Assembly: GCA_018815325.1 (NCBI GenBank)
Contig: JAHIYE010000020.1
Coordinates: forward strand, 124,001-188,000
Source of the DNA: Gammaproteobacteria bacterium
GTDB lineage: Bacteria; Pseudomonadota; Gammaproteobacteria; Burkholderiales; Burkholderiaceae_C
Length of the DNA: 64,000 bases
Direction of reading: 5' to 3'
Positions 9,843-18,496 of this stretch are shown here, one piece after another; position 1 is the stretch's first letter; the number at the start of each line of letters is the position of its first letter. The notes below the pieces were generated by a model, which was not told the DNA's origin, made no database searches, and was given only the letters and a program-made list of their open reading frames with translations. A program made the translations under genes and the position numbers.

Positions 9843-10376
9843 ATGCCTGATGATCCACTGGACCTGAATACGCACGTTTTTGCCAAGACCGAGCTGGGAC
9901 AGCAGGAAATTCAGTCGCGTGCCCTGAAGCTGGCACCCAGACTGCGCAGTGCGCTGATCGTGGTCGACGGGCACCGTACCGGCCAGGAACTGGTTGAACT
10001 GATCGGGGCCGATATCACGCCCGTGCTGAAGCAGTTGCTGGCACATGGCTGTATCGAATCTCTCGGTCCCCGGCATACTGAGCCAACGGCACCGCCCGCA
10101 GATGTCGCCCAGGCCAGTTCGGGGCTGTCCGGCTTGCCTCCAGCGGCATCACGCGATGCCAAGGCGGTGGACATGGCGCGCAACTTCATGATGAATTCGA
10201 TCAACACCATGTTCGGCCAGAACATGAGGCTGTCACTGATCGAGGCCATCCATGCGTGTCAAACGGCCGAGGCCCTGCGCCAGGTGTATCCGTCCTGGGA
10301 AGAGGCCATGGCCAGCAGCCGCGCCAGTGCCAAACGCCTGCCTGAATTGCGCGAGAAGCTGTTTGTGGTGTTGTAG
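9843..10376 (+). CDS. Conserved protein of unknown function
   Basis: 177 residues from ATG 9843. I do not recognise a named family. The N-terminal third (ELGQQEIQSRALKLAPRLRS followed by ALIVVDGHRTGQELVELIG) has the rhythm of a small winged-helix-like domain found at the start of some betaproteobacterial regulatory proteins. A proline/alanine-rich linker (about 80-105) leads to an all-helical C-terminal region (NFMMNSINTMFGQNMRLSLIEAI). No signal peptide or membrane helix. It stands alone between ffh and miaB, with a hairpin 73 bp upstream and dispersed repeats on both sides. A regulatory or adaptor role is only a guess. Confidence 0.75.
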   Translation: MPDDPLDLNTHVFAKTELGQQEIQSRALKLAPRLRSALIVVDGHRTGQELVELIGADITPVLKQLLAHGCIESLGPRHTEPTAPPADVAQASSGLSGLPPAASRDAKAVDMARNFMMNSINTMFGQNMRLSLIEAIHACQTAEALRQVYPSWEEAMASSRASAKRLPELREKLFVVL

Positions 10377-10444
10377 CGCCGCAGGTTCATCTGGCGCGAT
10401 GGACTGGATGCATGCAGTCAGGCCTGATTTTCTGAAAAATTCGC

Positions 10445-10494
10445 CTCTGGCCCTTATGGCTGTTGCACTACAAGCTATTTAAATGATAGCAATT
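10445..10494 (-). repeat. Dispersed AATTGCTATT/ATAGCT repeat, copy 2
   Basis: Lies between the 177-residue gene and the convergent 3' end of miaB. It shows CTCTGGCCCTT followed by AAGCTATTTAAATGATAGCAATT, the same layout and orientation as copy 1. Both copies sit in 3' flanks, so a role in transcript ends is possible. Confidence 0.7.
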
Positions 10495-10513
10495 TCTTGC
10501 CGAGCGGCAAGAC

Positions 10514-11857
10514 CTATACCGTCAGGGATGCATCTTGCGTCACCACTTCGCCGCGCAAGGAGTAGGTGCGGGTCTCGGTGATGGTCACGTCGACCAGCTG
10601 GCCGATCTGGCGAGGCTGGCCCTTGAAGTTGACCACGCGGTTGCATTCGGTTCGGCCCATGAGTTCGGAGCCGTCACGTTTGGACGGGCCCTCCACCAGA
10701 ATGCGCTGCACCGTGCCCAGCCGGCTTTCGCTGATGCGCTGGATGCTGTGGTTGATCACGCTCTGCAGGTGCTGTAGTCGGCGCAGCTTGACTTCGTGCG
10801 GCGTGTCATCGTGCAGATTGGCCGCAGGTGTACCCGGGCGCGGGCTGAAGATGAAGCTGAAGGAATTGTCGAAGCCGACGTCGTCGATGAGCTTCATCAT
10901 CTTGTTGAAGTCGTCCTCGGTCTCGCCGGGGAAGCCGACGATGAAGTCGCTGCTCATGGCCATGTCGGGCCGGATGGCACGCAGTTTGCGCACGGTGGAT
11001 TTGTACTCCATCGCGGTGTAGCCTCGCTTCATGGCCATCAGGATAGTGTCGCTGCCATGTTGCACGGGCAGGTGCAGATGGCTCACGAGTTTGGGTATCT
11101 TCTCGTAGGCCGCAATGAGGGAGGGCGTGAACTCATTGGGATGACTCGTGGTGTAACGGATGCGCTCGATGCCGGGGATATCGGCCACGTACTCAAGCAA
11201 GGTGGCGAAGTCAGCCACCTCGGCCGTACTGCCCATGGGCGCACGCCAGGCGTTCACGTTCTGCCCGAGCAGGGTGACCTCTTTCACCCCCTGATCGGCC
11301 AGGCCCGCCACTTCCACCAGCACGTCTTCGAACGGACGACTGACCTCTTCGCCGCGGGTGTAGGGCACCACACAGTAGCTGCAGTATTTGGAGCAGCCTT
11401 CCATGATGCTCACGAAGGCCGAGGCTCCTTCCACCTTGGCCGGTGGCAGATGGTCGAACTTCTCGATCTCGGGAAAGCTGATGTCCACCTGCGCGCGATC
11501 CTGCAAGCGGCGCGCAGCCAGCAAGTCGGGCAGGCGGTGCAGGGTTTGCGGACCAAACACCACATCCACATAGGGCGCACGCGCGATGATGGCTGCGCCT
11601 TCCTGACTGGCCACGCAGCCGCCCACGCCGATCTGCACGCCTTTTTTCTTCAGGTGCTTGATGCGACCCAGGTCGGAGAACACTTTTTCCTGTGCCTTCT
11701 CGCGCACCGAGCAGGTGTTGAAGAGGATCAGGTCGGCCTCGTCCACGTTCTGCGTGGTTTCGTAGCCCTCTGCAGCGTGCAGCACGTCCACCATCTTGTC
11801 CGAGTCGTACTCGTTCATTTGGCAGCCAAAGGTTTTGATAAAGACTTTCTTGCTCAT
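10514..11857 (-). CDS. miaB: tRNA-2-methylthio-N6-dimethylallyladenosine synthase MiaB
   Basis: Radical-SAM methylthiotransferase that converts i6A37 to ms2i6A37 in tRNAs reading UNN codons. 447 residues. The N-terminal MTTase domain carries the auxiliary-cluster cysteines C12 (FGCQMN), C49 (FNTCSVRE) and C81 (GGCVAS). The radical-SAM CxxxCxxC is C155, C159, C162 ([10 protein letters not shown]). A C-terminal TRAM domain holds the [19 protein letters not shown] stretch. All key residues are present and the length is normal. It is transcribed alone on the reverse strand, with 82 bp to the small secreted protein upstream. Confidence 0.96.
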   Translation of the reverse strand: MSKKVFIKTFGCQMNEYDSDKMVDVLHAAEGYETTQNVDEADLILFNTCSVREKAQEKVFSDLGRIKHLKKKGVQIGVGGCVASQEGAAIIARAPYVDVVFGPQTLHRLPDLLAARRLQDRAQVDISFPEIEKFDHLPPAKVEGASAFVSIMEGCSKYCSYCVVPYTRGEEVSRPFEDVLVEVAGLADQGVKEVTLLGQNVNAWRAPMGSTAEVADFATLLEYVADIPGIERIRYTTSHPNEFTPSLIAAYEKIPKLVSHLHLPVQHGSDTILMAMKRGYTAMEYKSTVRKLRAIRPDMAMSSDFIVGFPGETEDDFNKMMKLIDDVGFDNSFSFIFSPRPGTPAANLHDDTPHEVKLRRLQHLQSVINHSIQRISESRLGTVQRILVEGPSKRDGSELMGRTECNRVVNFKGQPRQIGQLVDVTITETRTYSLRGEVVTQDASLTV

Positions 11858-11939
11858 GGGGGCTCTCGAATTCAGTCGCGCGGACGCGTAACGGGGGCAG
11901 GGCTGCGCACGCTGTCGCTGTTGCCTGCCAATGGGGGCT

Positions 11940-12356
11940 CTATTGCTTGGGCTGGTCGAGCTCGGAGGCGAAGCGGTAATTGGGCTCCATGCCCGAGCGC
12001 TTTTCCTCGGCTTCCTGTGGGGTCAGCAGCCAGACTTCGTGGATCTGTCCCAGCGGATTGCGCACATAGTTCACCAGGTAGGTCTGGCCCGACAGGCTGG
12101 CCGGCGTCACCAGCCGGTTGAAGGTGTCTTTCAGGCGCGCACCCGGGGAGAGCCGATCGGGCGTGCCGTTGAGCAGCACCTCGGGCGATTGGGTCACTTG
12201 CAGCATGCCGCGCAGCGCGGCTGGTGGAAAATTGCGCTGCAAGGCCTGGGCGGCCGCCGGTGCGGGTGCCAGCACGGCGAGCCACGCAACGAGTGCGAGG
12301 CCCGGCACCAACAGGCGATACAGGTGAGAGACGTGATGAATCAGGCAGCGGTTCAT
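11940..12356 (-). CDS. Small exported protein of unknown function
   Basis: 138-residue protein with a likely Sec signal peptide: a basic and polar start, then a hydrophobic core ([20 protein letters not shown]) and a probable cleavage near AAAQA at about 37. The mature part (about 100 residues, no cysteine) includes [13 protein letters not shown] and [19 protein letters not shown]. It resembles short conserved periplasmic proteins upstream of miaB in related Burkholderiales, but I know no function. It precedes miaB on the same strand and may share its transcript. Confidence 0.8.
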   Translation of the reverse strand: MNRCLIHHVSHLYRLLVPGLALVAWLAVLAPAPAAAQALQRNFPPAALRGMLQVTQSPEVLLNGTPDRLSPGARLKDTFNRLVTPASLSGQTYLVNYVRNPLGQIHEVWLLTPQEAEEKRSGMEPNYRFASELDQPKQ

Positions 12357-12420
12357 GGTTTACATCCAGAGGCTGTAGCAGGGGTCATTTTATCGCAGGC
12401 CAGGCAGAGCCGTGACCCTT

Positions 12421-12458
12421 AAAACAAAAGCCCGGCAAGTGCATGACTTGTCGGGCTT
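12421..12458 (-). terminator. Rho-independent terminator downstream of the tRNA gene
   Basis: On the reverse strand AAGCCCGACAAGT (12458-12446) pairs with ACTTGCCGGGCTT (12440-12428) around a short loop, with a single mismatch, and is followed by TTTTGTTTT. It lies 12 nt past the tRNA 3' end, so it terminates the tRNA transcript. Confidence 0.85.
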
Positions 12459-12469
12459 CTGCGGTATTT

Positions 12470-12546
12470 TGGTGGTGATAGGTGGATTTGAACCACCGAC
12501 ATCAGCATTATGAATGCTGCGCTCTAACCAACTGAGCTATATCACC
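12470..12546 (-). tRNA. tRNA with CAU anticodon, called tRNA-Met (elongator)
   Basis: 77-nt gene including an encoded CCA (12470-12472). The acceptor arm is GGTGATA/TATCACC with discriminator A. The D arm reads AGCTCAGTTGGTTAGAGC. The anticodon arm is CAGCA-TTCATAA-TGCTG, giving anticodon CAU. The T arm is GGTGG-TTCAAAT-CCACC. It is not the initiator type, because the acceptor 1-72 pair is a normal G-C. A tRNA-Ile2 whose C34 is later modified to lysidine also has a CAU anticodon and cannot be fully excluded by eye. Confidence 0.93.
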
Positions 12547-12582
12547 GCGCGACCGATATTATAGCGGCTTGCCGGGCCGGTG

Positions 12583-13362
12583 TCAGGAATGCGTGAAAAC
12601 GGCTTTGCGCTTGTTCACGAAGGCGTCCATGCCCTCTTTCTGGTCCTGTGTCGAGAACAGGGCATGGAACAGGCGGCGCTCGAACATCACGCCGTCTGAC
12701 AGGCCGCTTTCGAAGGCCCGGTTGACTGACTCCTTGGCCGCGATGACGGCCAGCTGACCGTAGTCGCAGACCATCAAGGCCGCGCCCAGACTTTCCTCCA
12801 TGAGCTTGTCGAGTGCCACGATCCGGCTCACCAGTCCGGAGCGCTCGGCCTCGGTGGCATCCATCATGCGGCCGGTCAGGGCCATGTCCATGGCCTTGGA
12901 TTTGCCCACGGCGCGGGGCAGGCGCTGCGTGCCACCAGCACCCGGAATGATGCCGAGCTTGATTTCGGGCTGGCCGAATCTGGCGTTGTCCGCTGCGATG
13001 ATGAAGTCGCACATCATCGCCAGCTCGCAGCCGCCGCCCAGCGCGAAACCGCTGACTGCGGCAATCACGGGTTTGCGGATCGTGCGGATCTGTTCCCAGT
13101 TGCGGGTGATGTAGTCGCCCTTGTAGACATCGGCAAAGCTGTAGCTGGCCATGACGCCGATGTCGGCGCCGGCTGCAAAGGCCTTTTCGCTGCCCGTGAT
13201 GATCATGCAGCCAATCGCAGGGTCGGCGTCGAAGGCCTTGAGGGCCTCGCCCAGCTCGCTCATCAACTGGTCGTTGAGGGCATTGAGTTGTTTGGGGCGG
13301 TTCAGGGTGACGATGCCCACTTTGCCCGCTTCAGTGCGAACGTCGATCAGTTCAAAATTCAT
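12583..13362 (-). CDS. Enoyl-CoA hydratase
   Basis: Crotonase-family enzyme that hydrates 2-trans-enoyl-CoA in beta-oxidation-type pathways. 259 residues, the usual length. The oxyanion-hole regions are AFAAGADIG (about 61-69) and GFALGGGCELA (105-115). The catalytic glutamates are E113 and E133 (FGQPEIKLGIIPGAGGTQRL), 20 residues apart as in characterised hydratases. That favours a true hydratase over the isomerase or decarboxylase branches. No other fatty-acid gene is adjacent, so the physiological substrate (short-chain fatty acid or aromatic degradation, PaaF-like) is not defined. Confidence 0.93.
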   Translation of the reverse strand: MNFELIDVRTEAGKVGIVTLNRPKQLNALNDQLMSELGEALKAFDADPAIGCMIITGSEKAFAAGADIGVMASYSFADVYKGDYITRNWEQIRTIRKPVIAAVSGFALGGGCELAMMCDFIIAADNARFGQPEIKLGIIPGAGGTQRLPRAVGKSKAMDMALTGRMMDATEAERSGLVSRIVALDKLMEESLGAALMVCDYGQLAVIAAKESVNRAFESGLSDGVMFERRLFHALFSTQDQKEGMDAFVNKRKAVFTHS

Positions 13363-13430
13363 GGAATGCTCCGATAGGTATCTGGTTTCTGACTATAACC
13401 AAGGACACCATCCGTTGCGGCGTGCCCAGC

Positions 13431-15287
13431 TCAGGCGCTGAGCCAGCGGTTGACATGCAGATCGCTGCGCTGGGCCAGATGCCAGGTGCTCACGGCCTTG
13501 GGCAGGGTGAGAGCCAGGCTCAGCAGGCGTTTGTCGCGCGCAACCAGCGCCTGCACCTTGGTTGCAGCGCCAGCATAGAGCGCCAGATCGTCCAGCCTCG
13601 ACAGACGCCAGCCGGTGCTGGCTGAACCTGTGCCCACCTTGATGCCCAGCCACTCATCGCCGGCGGCAAAGCCCGCGCGTTCAGCCGCGCCACCGCGCAG
13701 CACGATCTTGATGCGCACGCCACTGCTTTCGTCCACCCGAATCCCCAGCTGTTGCGCAATCTGCGCTGGCTCGTCGAGCACAGTCACACCATGGCGCTGC
13801 AGCAGTTCCCGCAGGGGCAGCTCACCCGTGCCATGTACCCAGCGCCGCAACTCTTTTGTAAAGGAGCGGCCGCTGAGTTCCCGCAGCACGCTGGCCAGGT
13901 CTGCCTCGGTCATCGGGCCGCCCTCGCAGTGCTGCCACAGGGCGCGCATCACGTCGTCGAGTGTGGTTTGACCTTCGTCACGCAGTGTCAGGTCCAGGCA
14001 CATGGCCACCAGCGAGCCCTTGGTGTAGTAGCTGACCGTGTGGTTGGGGGTGTTCTCGTCCTGGCGGTAGTACTTCACCCAGGCGTCAAAGCTGGCCTGT
14101 GCCACAGACTGCACGGCACGTCCCGGTGTTTGCAGCACCTGGTTGATGGTGCGTCCCAGGAGTTTGAGATAGCCCAGGTTGTCGAGCAGGCCGGCACGGC
14201 GCAGCAGCAGGTCATCGTAGTAACTGGTAAAACCCTCGAAGAACCACAGCAACTCGGTGTAGTTTTCCTTGCCATAGTCATACTGGCTGAACTCTGCAGG
14301 CCGCAGGCGCTTGACGTTCCAGGTGTGGAAGTACTCATGGCTGATGAGGCCCAGCAAGGTGGTGTAGCCCTCGGGCTGCTTGCCCTTGGCTGGCAACAGG
14401 CTGCTGGTCGCCCGGCGCGGGAGGTCCTGGCGCTTGCAGATGAGGGCGGTAGAGTTGCGATGTTCCAGGCCACCGTAACCATCGTCCACCGCGTTGAGCA
14501 TGAACACATAGCGCTGGTGCGGGGGCTTGCTGCGCAGACGTTTGTGCTCGGGCGTGCCGTGCCAGAAACGCAGGGCTGTTTCACAAATCGTGCGGCAGTC
14601 TGCCAGCAGCTTCTCGCCGTCAAAGAGGGGCGGTGCTCCAGCCACGACAAAACGGTGGGGGATGCCGCAGGCGTCAAACGAGCCGCTCCAGAACGGCCCC
14701 ATTTCCACCGGACAGTCCACCAGTTCATCGTAGTCACGCGCCATGTAGGTGCCAAAGCCCTGCCGGTCGACCTTGCTGGGCGCAAGCCCGGTTGCTACCT
14801 GCCAGTGTTTGAGCGCTGCAGGTGCAGCCAGCTCCAGCACATGGTCCGAGACCTCCTGCCCATGGACCCTGAGGAGCAGACTGGTGCCGTTGAAAAAACC
14901 ACGGGTCGCATCGAGCCAGGCCGTACGCACCGAATTGTCGAAGGCATAGACCTCGTAACGCAAGGTCAGTGGCGCGCTGTCCTCGCATGCCACCAGCCAG
15001 TTGCATTTGTCACGCTGCTGGACGGCCACCGCCAGCCCGGCCTGCACCGCCGAGAGGTTTTGCAGGTTCTTGGAGAACTCCCGTACCAGATAGCTGCCCG
15101 GTATCCATACCGGTAGCGAAACCTGTTGCAGTGCCGCCGGTTGGGCAATGTGCAGGGTGACGCGAAACAGGTGGGCATGCAGATCCGCCACCTCCACACG
15201 GTACTGCAGGGAGGGCTGGACCTTGCCCTGGGCCCGGGGTGGGCGCTTATTTTTTGTCGCTGAGGAATTTTTCAATTTGCTGGGCAT
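13431..15287 (-). CDS. M61 (glycyl aminopeptidase-like) metallopeptidase with C-terminal PDZ domain
   Basis: Predicted zinc aminopeptidase of family M61. About 618 residues from ATG 15287; a longer frame starts at ATG 15314. An N-terminal beta domain (RVEVADLHAHLFRVTLHIA) precedes the gluzincin-type catalytic domain with HEYFH (in LISHEYFHTWNVKRLRP), giving two zinc histidines and the catalytic Glu. The C-terminal part has a PDZ-like fold (GVRIKIVLRGGAAERAGFAA). There is no evident signal peptide. The gene begins inside the last 41 nt of dsbC. No in-frame ATG lies after the dsbC stop, so the overlap looks real and suggests coupling. Substrate unknown. Confidence 0.88.
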   Translation of the reverse strand: MPSKLKNSSATKNKRPPRAQGKVQPSLQYRVEVADLHAHLFRVTLHIAQPAALQQVSLPVWIPGSYLVREFSKNLQNLSAVQAGLAVAVQQRDKCNWLVACEDSAPLTLRYEVYAFDNSVRTAWLDATRGFFNGTSLLLRVHGQEVSDHVLELAAPAALKHWQVATGLAPSKVDRQGFGTYMARDYDELVDCPVEMGPFWSGSFDACGIPHRFVVAGAPPLFDGEKLLADCRTICETALRFWHGTPEHKRLRSKPPHQRYVFMLNAVDDGYGGLEHRNSTALICKRQDLPRRATSSLLPAKGKQPEGYTTLLGLISHEYFHTWNVKRLRPAEFSQYDYGKENYTELLWFFEGFTSYYDDLLLRRAGLLDNLGYLKLLGRTINQVLQTPGRAVQSVAQASFDAWVKYYRQDENTPNHTVSYYTKGSLVAMCLDLTLRDEGQTTLDDVMRALWQHCEGGPMTEADLASVLRELSGRSFTKELRRWVHGTGELPLRELLQRHGVTVLDEPAQIAQQLGIRVDESSGVRIKIVLRGGAAERAGFAAGDEWLGIKVGTGSASTGWRLSRLDDLALYAGAATKVQALVARDKRLLSLALTLPKAVSTWHLAQRSDLHVNRWLSA

Positions 15288-15963
15288 TGATGGCGCCGGG
15301 GACCCTTGAGCCATCGGCAAAAATCAGGGTGGGGGTGCCAGTAATCTTGTGCTTGCGACCCAACTCCAGATTGCGTGCAATCGCGGTGGTGTCACAACTT
15401 GCACTGGCGGGAGGCATGTCATTCATCATCCAGTCCTGCCAGGTTTTGCCGCGATCCTTGGAACACCAGATGTTCCTGGACTTGTCGGCAGAGTCGGGGC
15501 CCAGTACCGGGTAGAGGAAGGTGTGGATGGTGATGTTGTTGATCTTTTCCAGATCGCGCTCGAAGCGTTTGCAGTAGCCGCAGTTGGGGTCCTCGAACAC
15601 GGCGAGCTTGCGTTTGCCGTTGCCTCGCACGATGGTGAAGGCATCCTTCAGCGGCAGGCTGTCGAAACTCACCGCCATGAGCTTGTCCACGCGCTCTTCG
15701 GTCAGGTTGCGACGTTCACGGGTGTCGATCAGACTGCCCTGGATGAGGTAGTTGGCCTCGCTGTCGGTATAGTAAATCTCGTTGCCATTGACCCTGATTT
15801 CATACAGACCCGGCATGCCGGTCTTGCTGATCTCATCAATCTTGGGCAGTTGCGGCAGGCGCTCCACGAGATTTTTGCGGATTGTGGCTTCCTGCGCAAA
15901 GCTGGCAGTACAGACCGCCAGCAGGGCCAGCGCCCACAGGGTTTTCAGAAAATTCTTTGTCAT
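15247..15963 (-). CDS. dsbC: Thiol:disulfide interchange protein DsbC
   Basis: Periplasmic disulfide isomerase. 238 residues with a Sec signal peptide cleaved near residue 23 (CTASFAQE). An N-terminal dimerisation domain (about 24-85) and linker helix precede the thioredoxin domain with active site C128-G-Y-C131 in FEDPNCGYCKRFE. A second cysteine pair (NIWCSKD and SASCD) forms the usual structural disulfide. The cis-proline region is ITGTPTLIF. All required residues are present. The 3' end overlaps the M61 peptidase start. Confidence 0.95.
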   Translation of the reverse strand: MTKNFLKTLWALALLAVCTASFAQEATIRKNLVERLPQLPKIDEISKTGMPGLYEIRVNGNEIYYTDSEANYLIQGSLIDTRERRNLTEERVDKLMAVSFDSLPLKDAFTIVRGNGKRKLAVFEDPNCGYCKRFERDLEKINNITIHTFLYPVLGPDSADKSRNIWCSKDRGKTWQDWMMNDMPPASASCDTTAIARNLELGRKHKITGTPTLIFADGSRVPGAINAQQIEKFLSDKK

Positions 15964-15985
15964 TGCATCGTTCCGTCGTTATTCG

Positions 15986-17098
15986 CTATAAACCCATGGC
16001 CTGGCGGACCATCCATTGCTTGAAGGGGCCGCTGTGCTCAAACCCCTTCATGCCCCAGTTGCGCAGGCCTTGCCAGCCGGCACCCTCTTTCGAAAACAGC
16101 AACTGCAGGCCATCCGTCATCGCACCCATGGCGGCAACGCTGGTCTTGCGCGCACGCTCGTAGCGGCGCAGCAGTTTGTCATCTCCCACACTGCGCCAGT
16201 AATCACGTTCATGGATCACCCGGGCCAGTTCCGCCGCATCCGCCAGCCCCAGGTTCAAACCCTGGCCAGCCAGTGGGTGCACGTTGTGCGCCGCGTCGCC
16301 AGCCAGCGCCCAGGCACCGCTGGGTGACTGCCCTGTCCAGCGTGCGGCACAGGCTTTCTGCAGCGGCCAGACACCGCGTTCACTGCTCAGGCTCAGCTGC
16401 CCCAGGCTGTGATGGCTCGCTGTCTCCAGTTCGTGGCAGAACTCCTGGGCCGGGATGTCCAGCAGACGCTGCGCACGCTCCGCCTTGACAGACCAGACAA
16501 TCGCCACAGAGTTCCCTTGCGGGCCGCCCAAAGGTAAAAATGCCAGGATTTCCCCTTGCGTGAACCACTGGTGCGCGGTCTGCGCGTGTGGCAATTCGCA
16601 TGCCAGTCGCGCCGCCAAGGCTCGCTGCGGGTAAGGTGTGACATCGAAGTCCACACCGAACTCGGCACGTGTGCTGCTGGTCTTGCCTTCGCAGACCACG
16701 GTCAGGCTGGCGGCCGGGGCGGTGTCGAGTACCTCGATTTGCGGTTGAAACCGCACGGCATCGGCCAGCAACGCTTCGAGGGTGGGCACATCGACGATCC
16801 AGGTCAGTGCCTCAACCGGCTGCGCGGCGGCGTCGAAATGGAGCGCGCCCCCCTGATCGCCCTGCACCCGCATGTGCAGCACGGGGGTCGCCTGTTCGGG
16901 CTCGGGCCAGCAACGTAGCGATGCCAGCAGGGTTTGCGACATCTGGTTCAGGGCATAGGCCCGCACATCGGTACCGCCGGCGGCAGCGACAGGCGGACCG
17001 ACCAGGGCCACGCGCAGACGGTCACGCGCCAGCAGCAGTGCCAGCGTGCGGCCCACAATGCCGTTGCCGCGAATACATACATCAAAGGGTCGAGCCAT
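15986..17098 (-). CDS. UbiH/VisC-family FAD-dependent hydroxylase
   Basis: Flavin monooxygenase of the UbiH/UbiF/UbiI group, expected to hydroxylate the ring of a ubiquinone precursor. 370 residues, slightly short for the family. The N-terminal Rossmann motif is atypical (FDVCIRGNGIVGRTLALLLA: GNGIVG in place of GGGxxG). The second FAD motif GDAAHNVHPLAGQGLNLGLAD is intact near residue 280. Which ring position it modifies cannot be read from the sequence. It follows dsbC by 22 bp on the same strand and could head that transcript. Confidence 0.88.
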   Translation of the reverse strand: MARPFDVCIRGNGIVGRTLALLLARDRLRVALVGPPVAAAGGTDVRAYALNQMSQTLLASLRCWPEPEQATPVLHMRVQGDQGGALHFDAAAQPVEALTWIVDVPTLEALLADAVRFQPQIEVLDTAPAASLTVVCEGKTSSTRAEFGVDFDVTPYPQRALAARLACELPHAQTAHQWFTQGEILAFLPLGGPQGNSVAIVWSVKAERAQRLLDIPAQEFCHELETASHHSLGQLSLSSERGVWPLQKACAARWTGQSPSGAWALAGDAAHNVHPLAGQGLNLGLADAAELARVIHERDYWRSVGDDKLLRRYERARKTSVAAMGAMTDGLQLLFSKEGAGWQGLRNWGMKGFEHSGPFKQWMVRQAMGL

Positions 17099-17186
17099 GA
17101 GAGGATTGTAGAAGCGGTGCAGAATCCTGATTGGCCTGAGGCCGTCTCCCTTTGCCGTGGTGTTTGATACGCATGTGGCCTGCCCT

Positions 17187-17240
17187 GTAATTGCTATTTA
17201 TTTAATAGCTATAAGCGCTTGTGGGGAAAGGGCTTATGCC
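17187..17240 (+). repeat. Dispersed AATTGCTATT/ATAGCT repeat, copy 3
   Basis: GTAATTGCTATTTATTTAAT, then AGCTATAAGCGCTT and GGGAAAGGGCTTATGCC. It has the same order and orientation as copy 6. It lies directly upstream of the MOSC gene and overlaps the extended reading frame, which is one reason to place that gene's start downstream. Confidence 0.75.
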
Positions 17241-17271
17241 TATTTCCCTGGTTTTTTACAAAGGATATACC

Positions 17272-18180
17272 GTGACTGTGTCTGCGAAACCCGCCCGTGA
17301 TGTGCTAGCCACCATCGCGCGTCTTTTTGTCTATCCCGTCAAATCCTGTGCCGGGATCGAGGTACAGGAGGCTGTGCTGACCGAGATGGGGCTCGATCTG
17401 GACCGGGCCTGGATGGTGGTGGATGCGGCGGGTGAGTTCGTGACACAACGCGAACTGCCACGACTGGCACTGGTGCGGCCGCAATTCAAATCGAGTGAAC
17501 TGATTCTGCGTGCGCCGGGCATGCTGGCCCTGCATCTGTCGGTGGATGTGGTGGAGCAGCCAGTGCGGGTGCGGGTCTGGGATGACGAAGTACCCGCCTT
17601 CGACATGGGTGACGTCGCTGCACAGTGGTTCACGGATTTCCTGGCCTTGGGTGACAGCGGTTCACCGGCGCAGAACGCAGACAAGTACCGCCTGGTGCGC
17701 TTCGATCCCGACTATCGGCGCCTGTCGAGCCTGAAGTGGACAGATGGCGTGGAGGCCGAAAACCAGTTCAGTGATGGCTTTCCGCTGCTGGTGCTGGGGG
17801 ACGCCTCGCTGGCTGAGTTGAACACCCGGCTCGTCGCGGCCGGGCATGAAGCCGTGGGCATCGAGCGCTTTCGCCCCAACATCGTGTTGTCCGGACTGCA
17901 GGCGCATGACGAGGATCGCCTGGCGTCGTTTGACATCGATGCCGTTGAAGGGCCGGTACAGCTCAAGCCAGTCAAACCCTGCCCGCGCTGCCCCATCCCC
18001 AATATCGACCCGCTGACGGCGAGCAGCAGCCCGGCTGTGGGCGATACCTTGCAAGGCTACCGGCAGGATGCGAGGGTGAACGGCGCTGTGACCTTCGGCA
18101 TGAATGCGATTGCACTGGACGGTGTGGGCCGGCTGCTGCGGGTCGGCCAGCCTGTGGCGGGGGACTTCTCGTTCGAGTGA
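17272..18180 (+). CDS. MOSC-domain protein (YcbX/mARC-like)
   Basis: Predicted molybdenum-cofactor-binding oxidoreductase of the MOSC superfamily, whose members reduce N-hydroxylated compounds. 302 residues from GTG 17272, preceded by AAAGGA at 6-nt spacing; frames starting further left run into a dispersed repeat. An N-terminal MOSC_N barrel (IARLFVYPVKSCAG) is followed by the MOSC domain with ERFRPNIVLSG and the cofactor-ligand region KPCPRCPIPNIDP. Unlike E. coli YcbX, no C-terminal 2Fe-2S ferredoxin domain is present, so an external electron donor would be needed. Confidence 0.88.
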   Translation: MTVSAKPARDVLATIARLFVYPVKSCAGIEVQEAVLTEMGLDLDRAWMVVDAAGEFVTQRELPRLALVRPQFKSSELILRAPGMLALHLSVDVVEQPVRVRVWDDEVPAFDMGDVAAQWFTDFLALGDSGSPAQNADKYRLVRFDPDYRRLSSLKWTDGVEAENQFSDGFPLLVLGDASLAELNTRLVAAGHEAVGIERFRPNIVLSGLQAHDEDRLASFDIDAVEGPVQLKPVKPCPRCPIPNIDPLTASSSPAVGDTLQGYRQDARVNGAVTFGMNAIALDGVGRLLRVGQPVAGDFSFE

Positions 18181-18265
18181 GGTGCGCAGCAGCAGCGTGG
18201 CTTACCGTCAATACGCACGAATGCGCGAGAGCAAACATTTCTGTCTCTGCTTTTCAAGGTGTCCC

Positions 18266-18364
18266 ATGAGTCTGAAGTGTGGCATCGTCGGCCTGCTGAA
18301 TCCCGGCAAATCCACCTTGTTCTAGGCCCTGACCCAGGCGGACATTGCGGCGGAGAATTGTCCC
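18266..18364 (+). pseudogene. Broken N-terminal fragment of a second ychF copy
   Basis: The 33 codons from ATG 18266 align without gaps to the first 33 codons of the intact ychF at 19542 (MSLKCGIVGLLNPGKSTLF, then a TAG where YchF has Asn, then ALTQADIAAEN). The P-loop is damaged (LNPGKST in place of PNVGKST), an internal stop follows, and homology ends abruptly after a CCC codon at 18364. The continuation is found inverted at 19465-19522. This is a decayed, rearranged duplicate and not a functional gene. Confidence 0.85.
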
Positions 18365-18496
18365 CAGGGCTGGATGGGTTGAAAAGGTCAATGACCTCAA
18401 GAACTTTCGAATATTTATAAAATTTGGTTATAAGGCCGGGACAGACTTCACTCCGAAAATCAGCCATCAAGATCATCAATTCCAGGGACCAATTCA

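Noticed and set aside
10796-12121. Forward open frame of 441 codons
   Set aside because: Antisense to miaB, which is intact and motif-complete on the reverse strand.
12470-12546. Initiator tRNA-Met
   Set aside because: The acceptor stem has a normal G-C first pair and the anticodon stem lacks the three consecutive G-C pairs of initiator tRNA.
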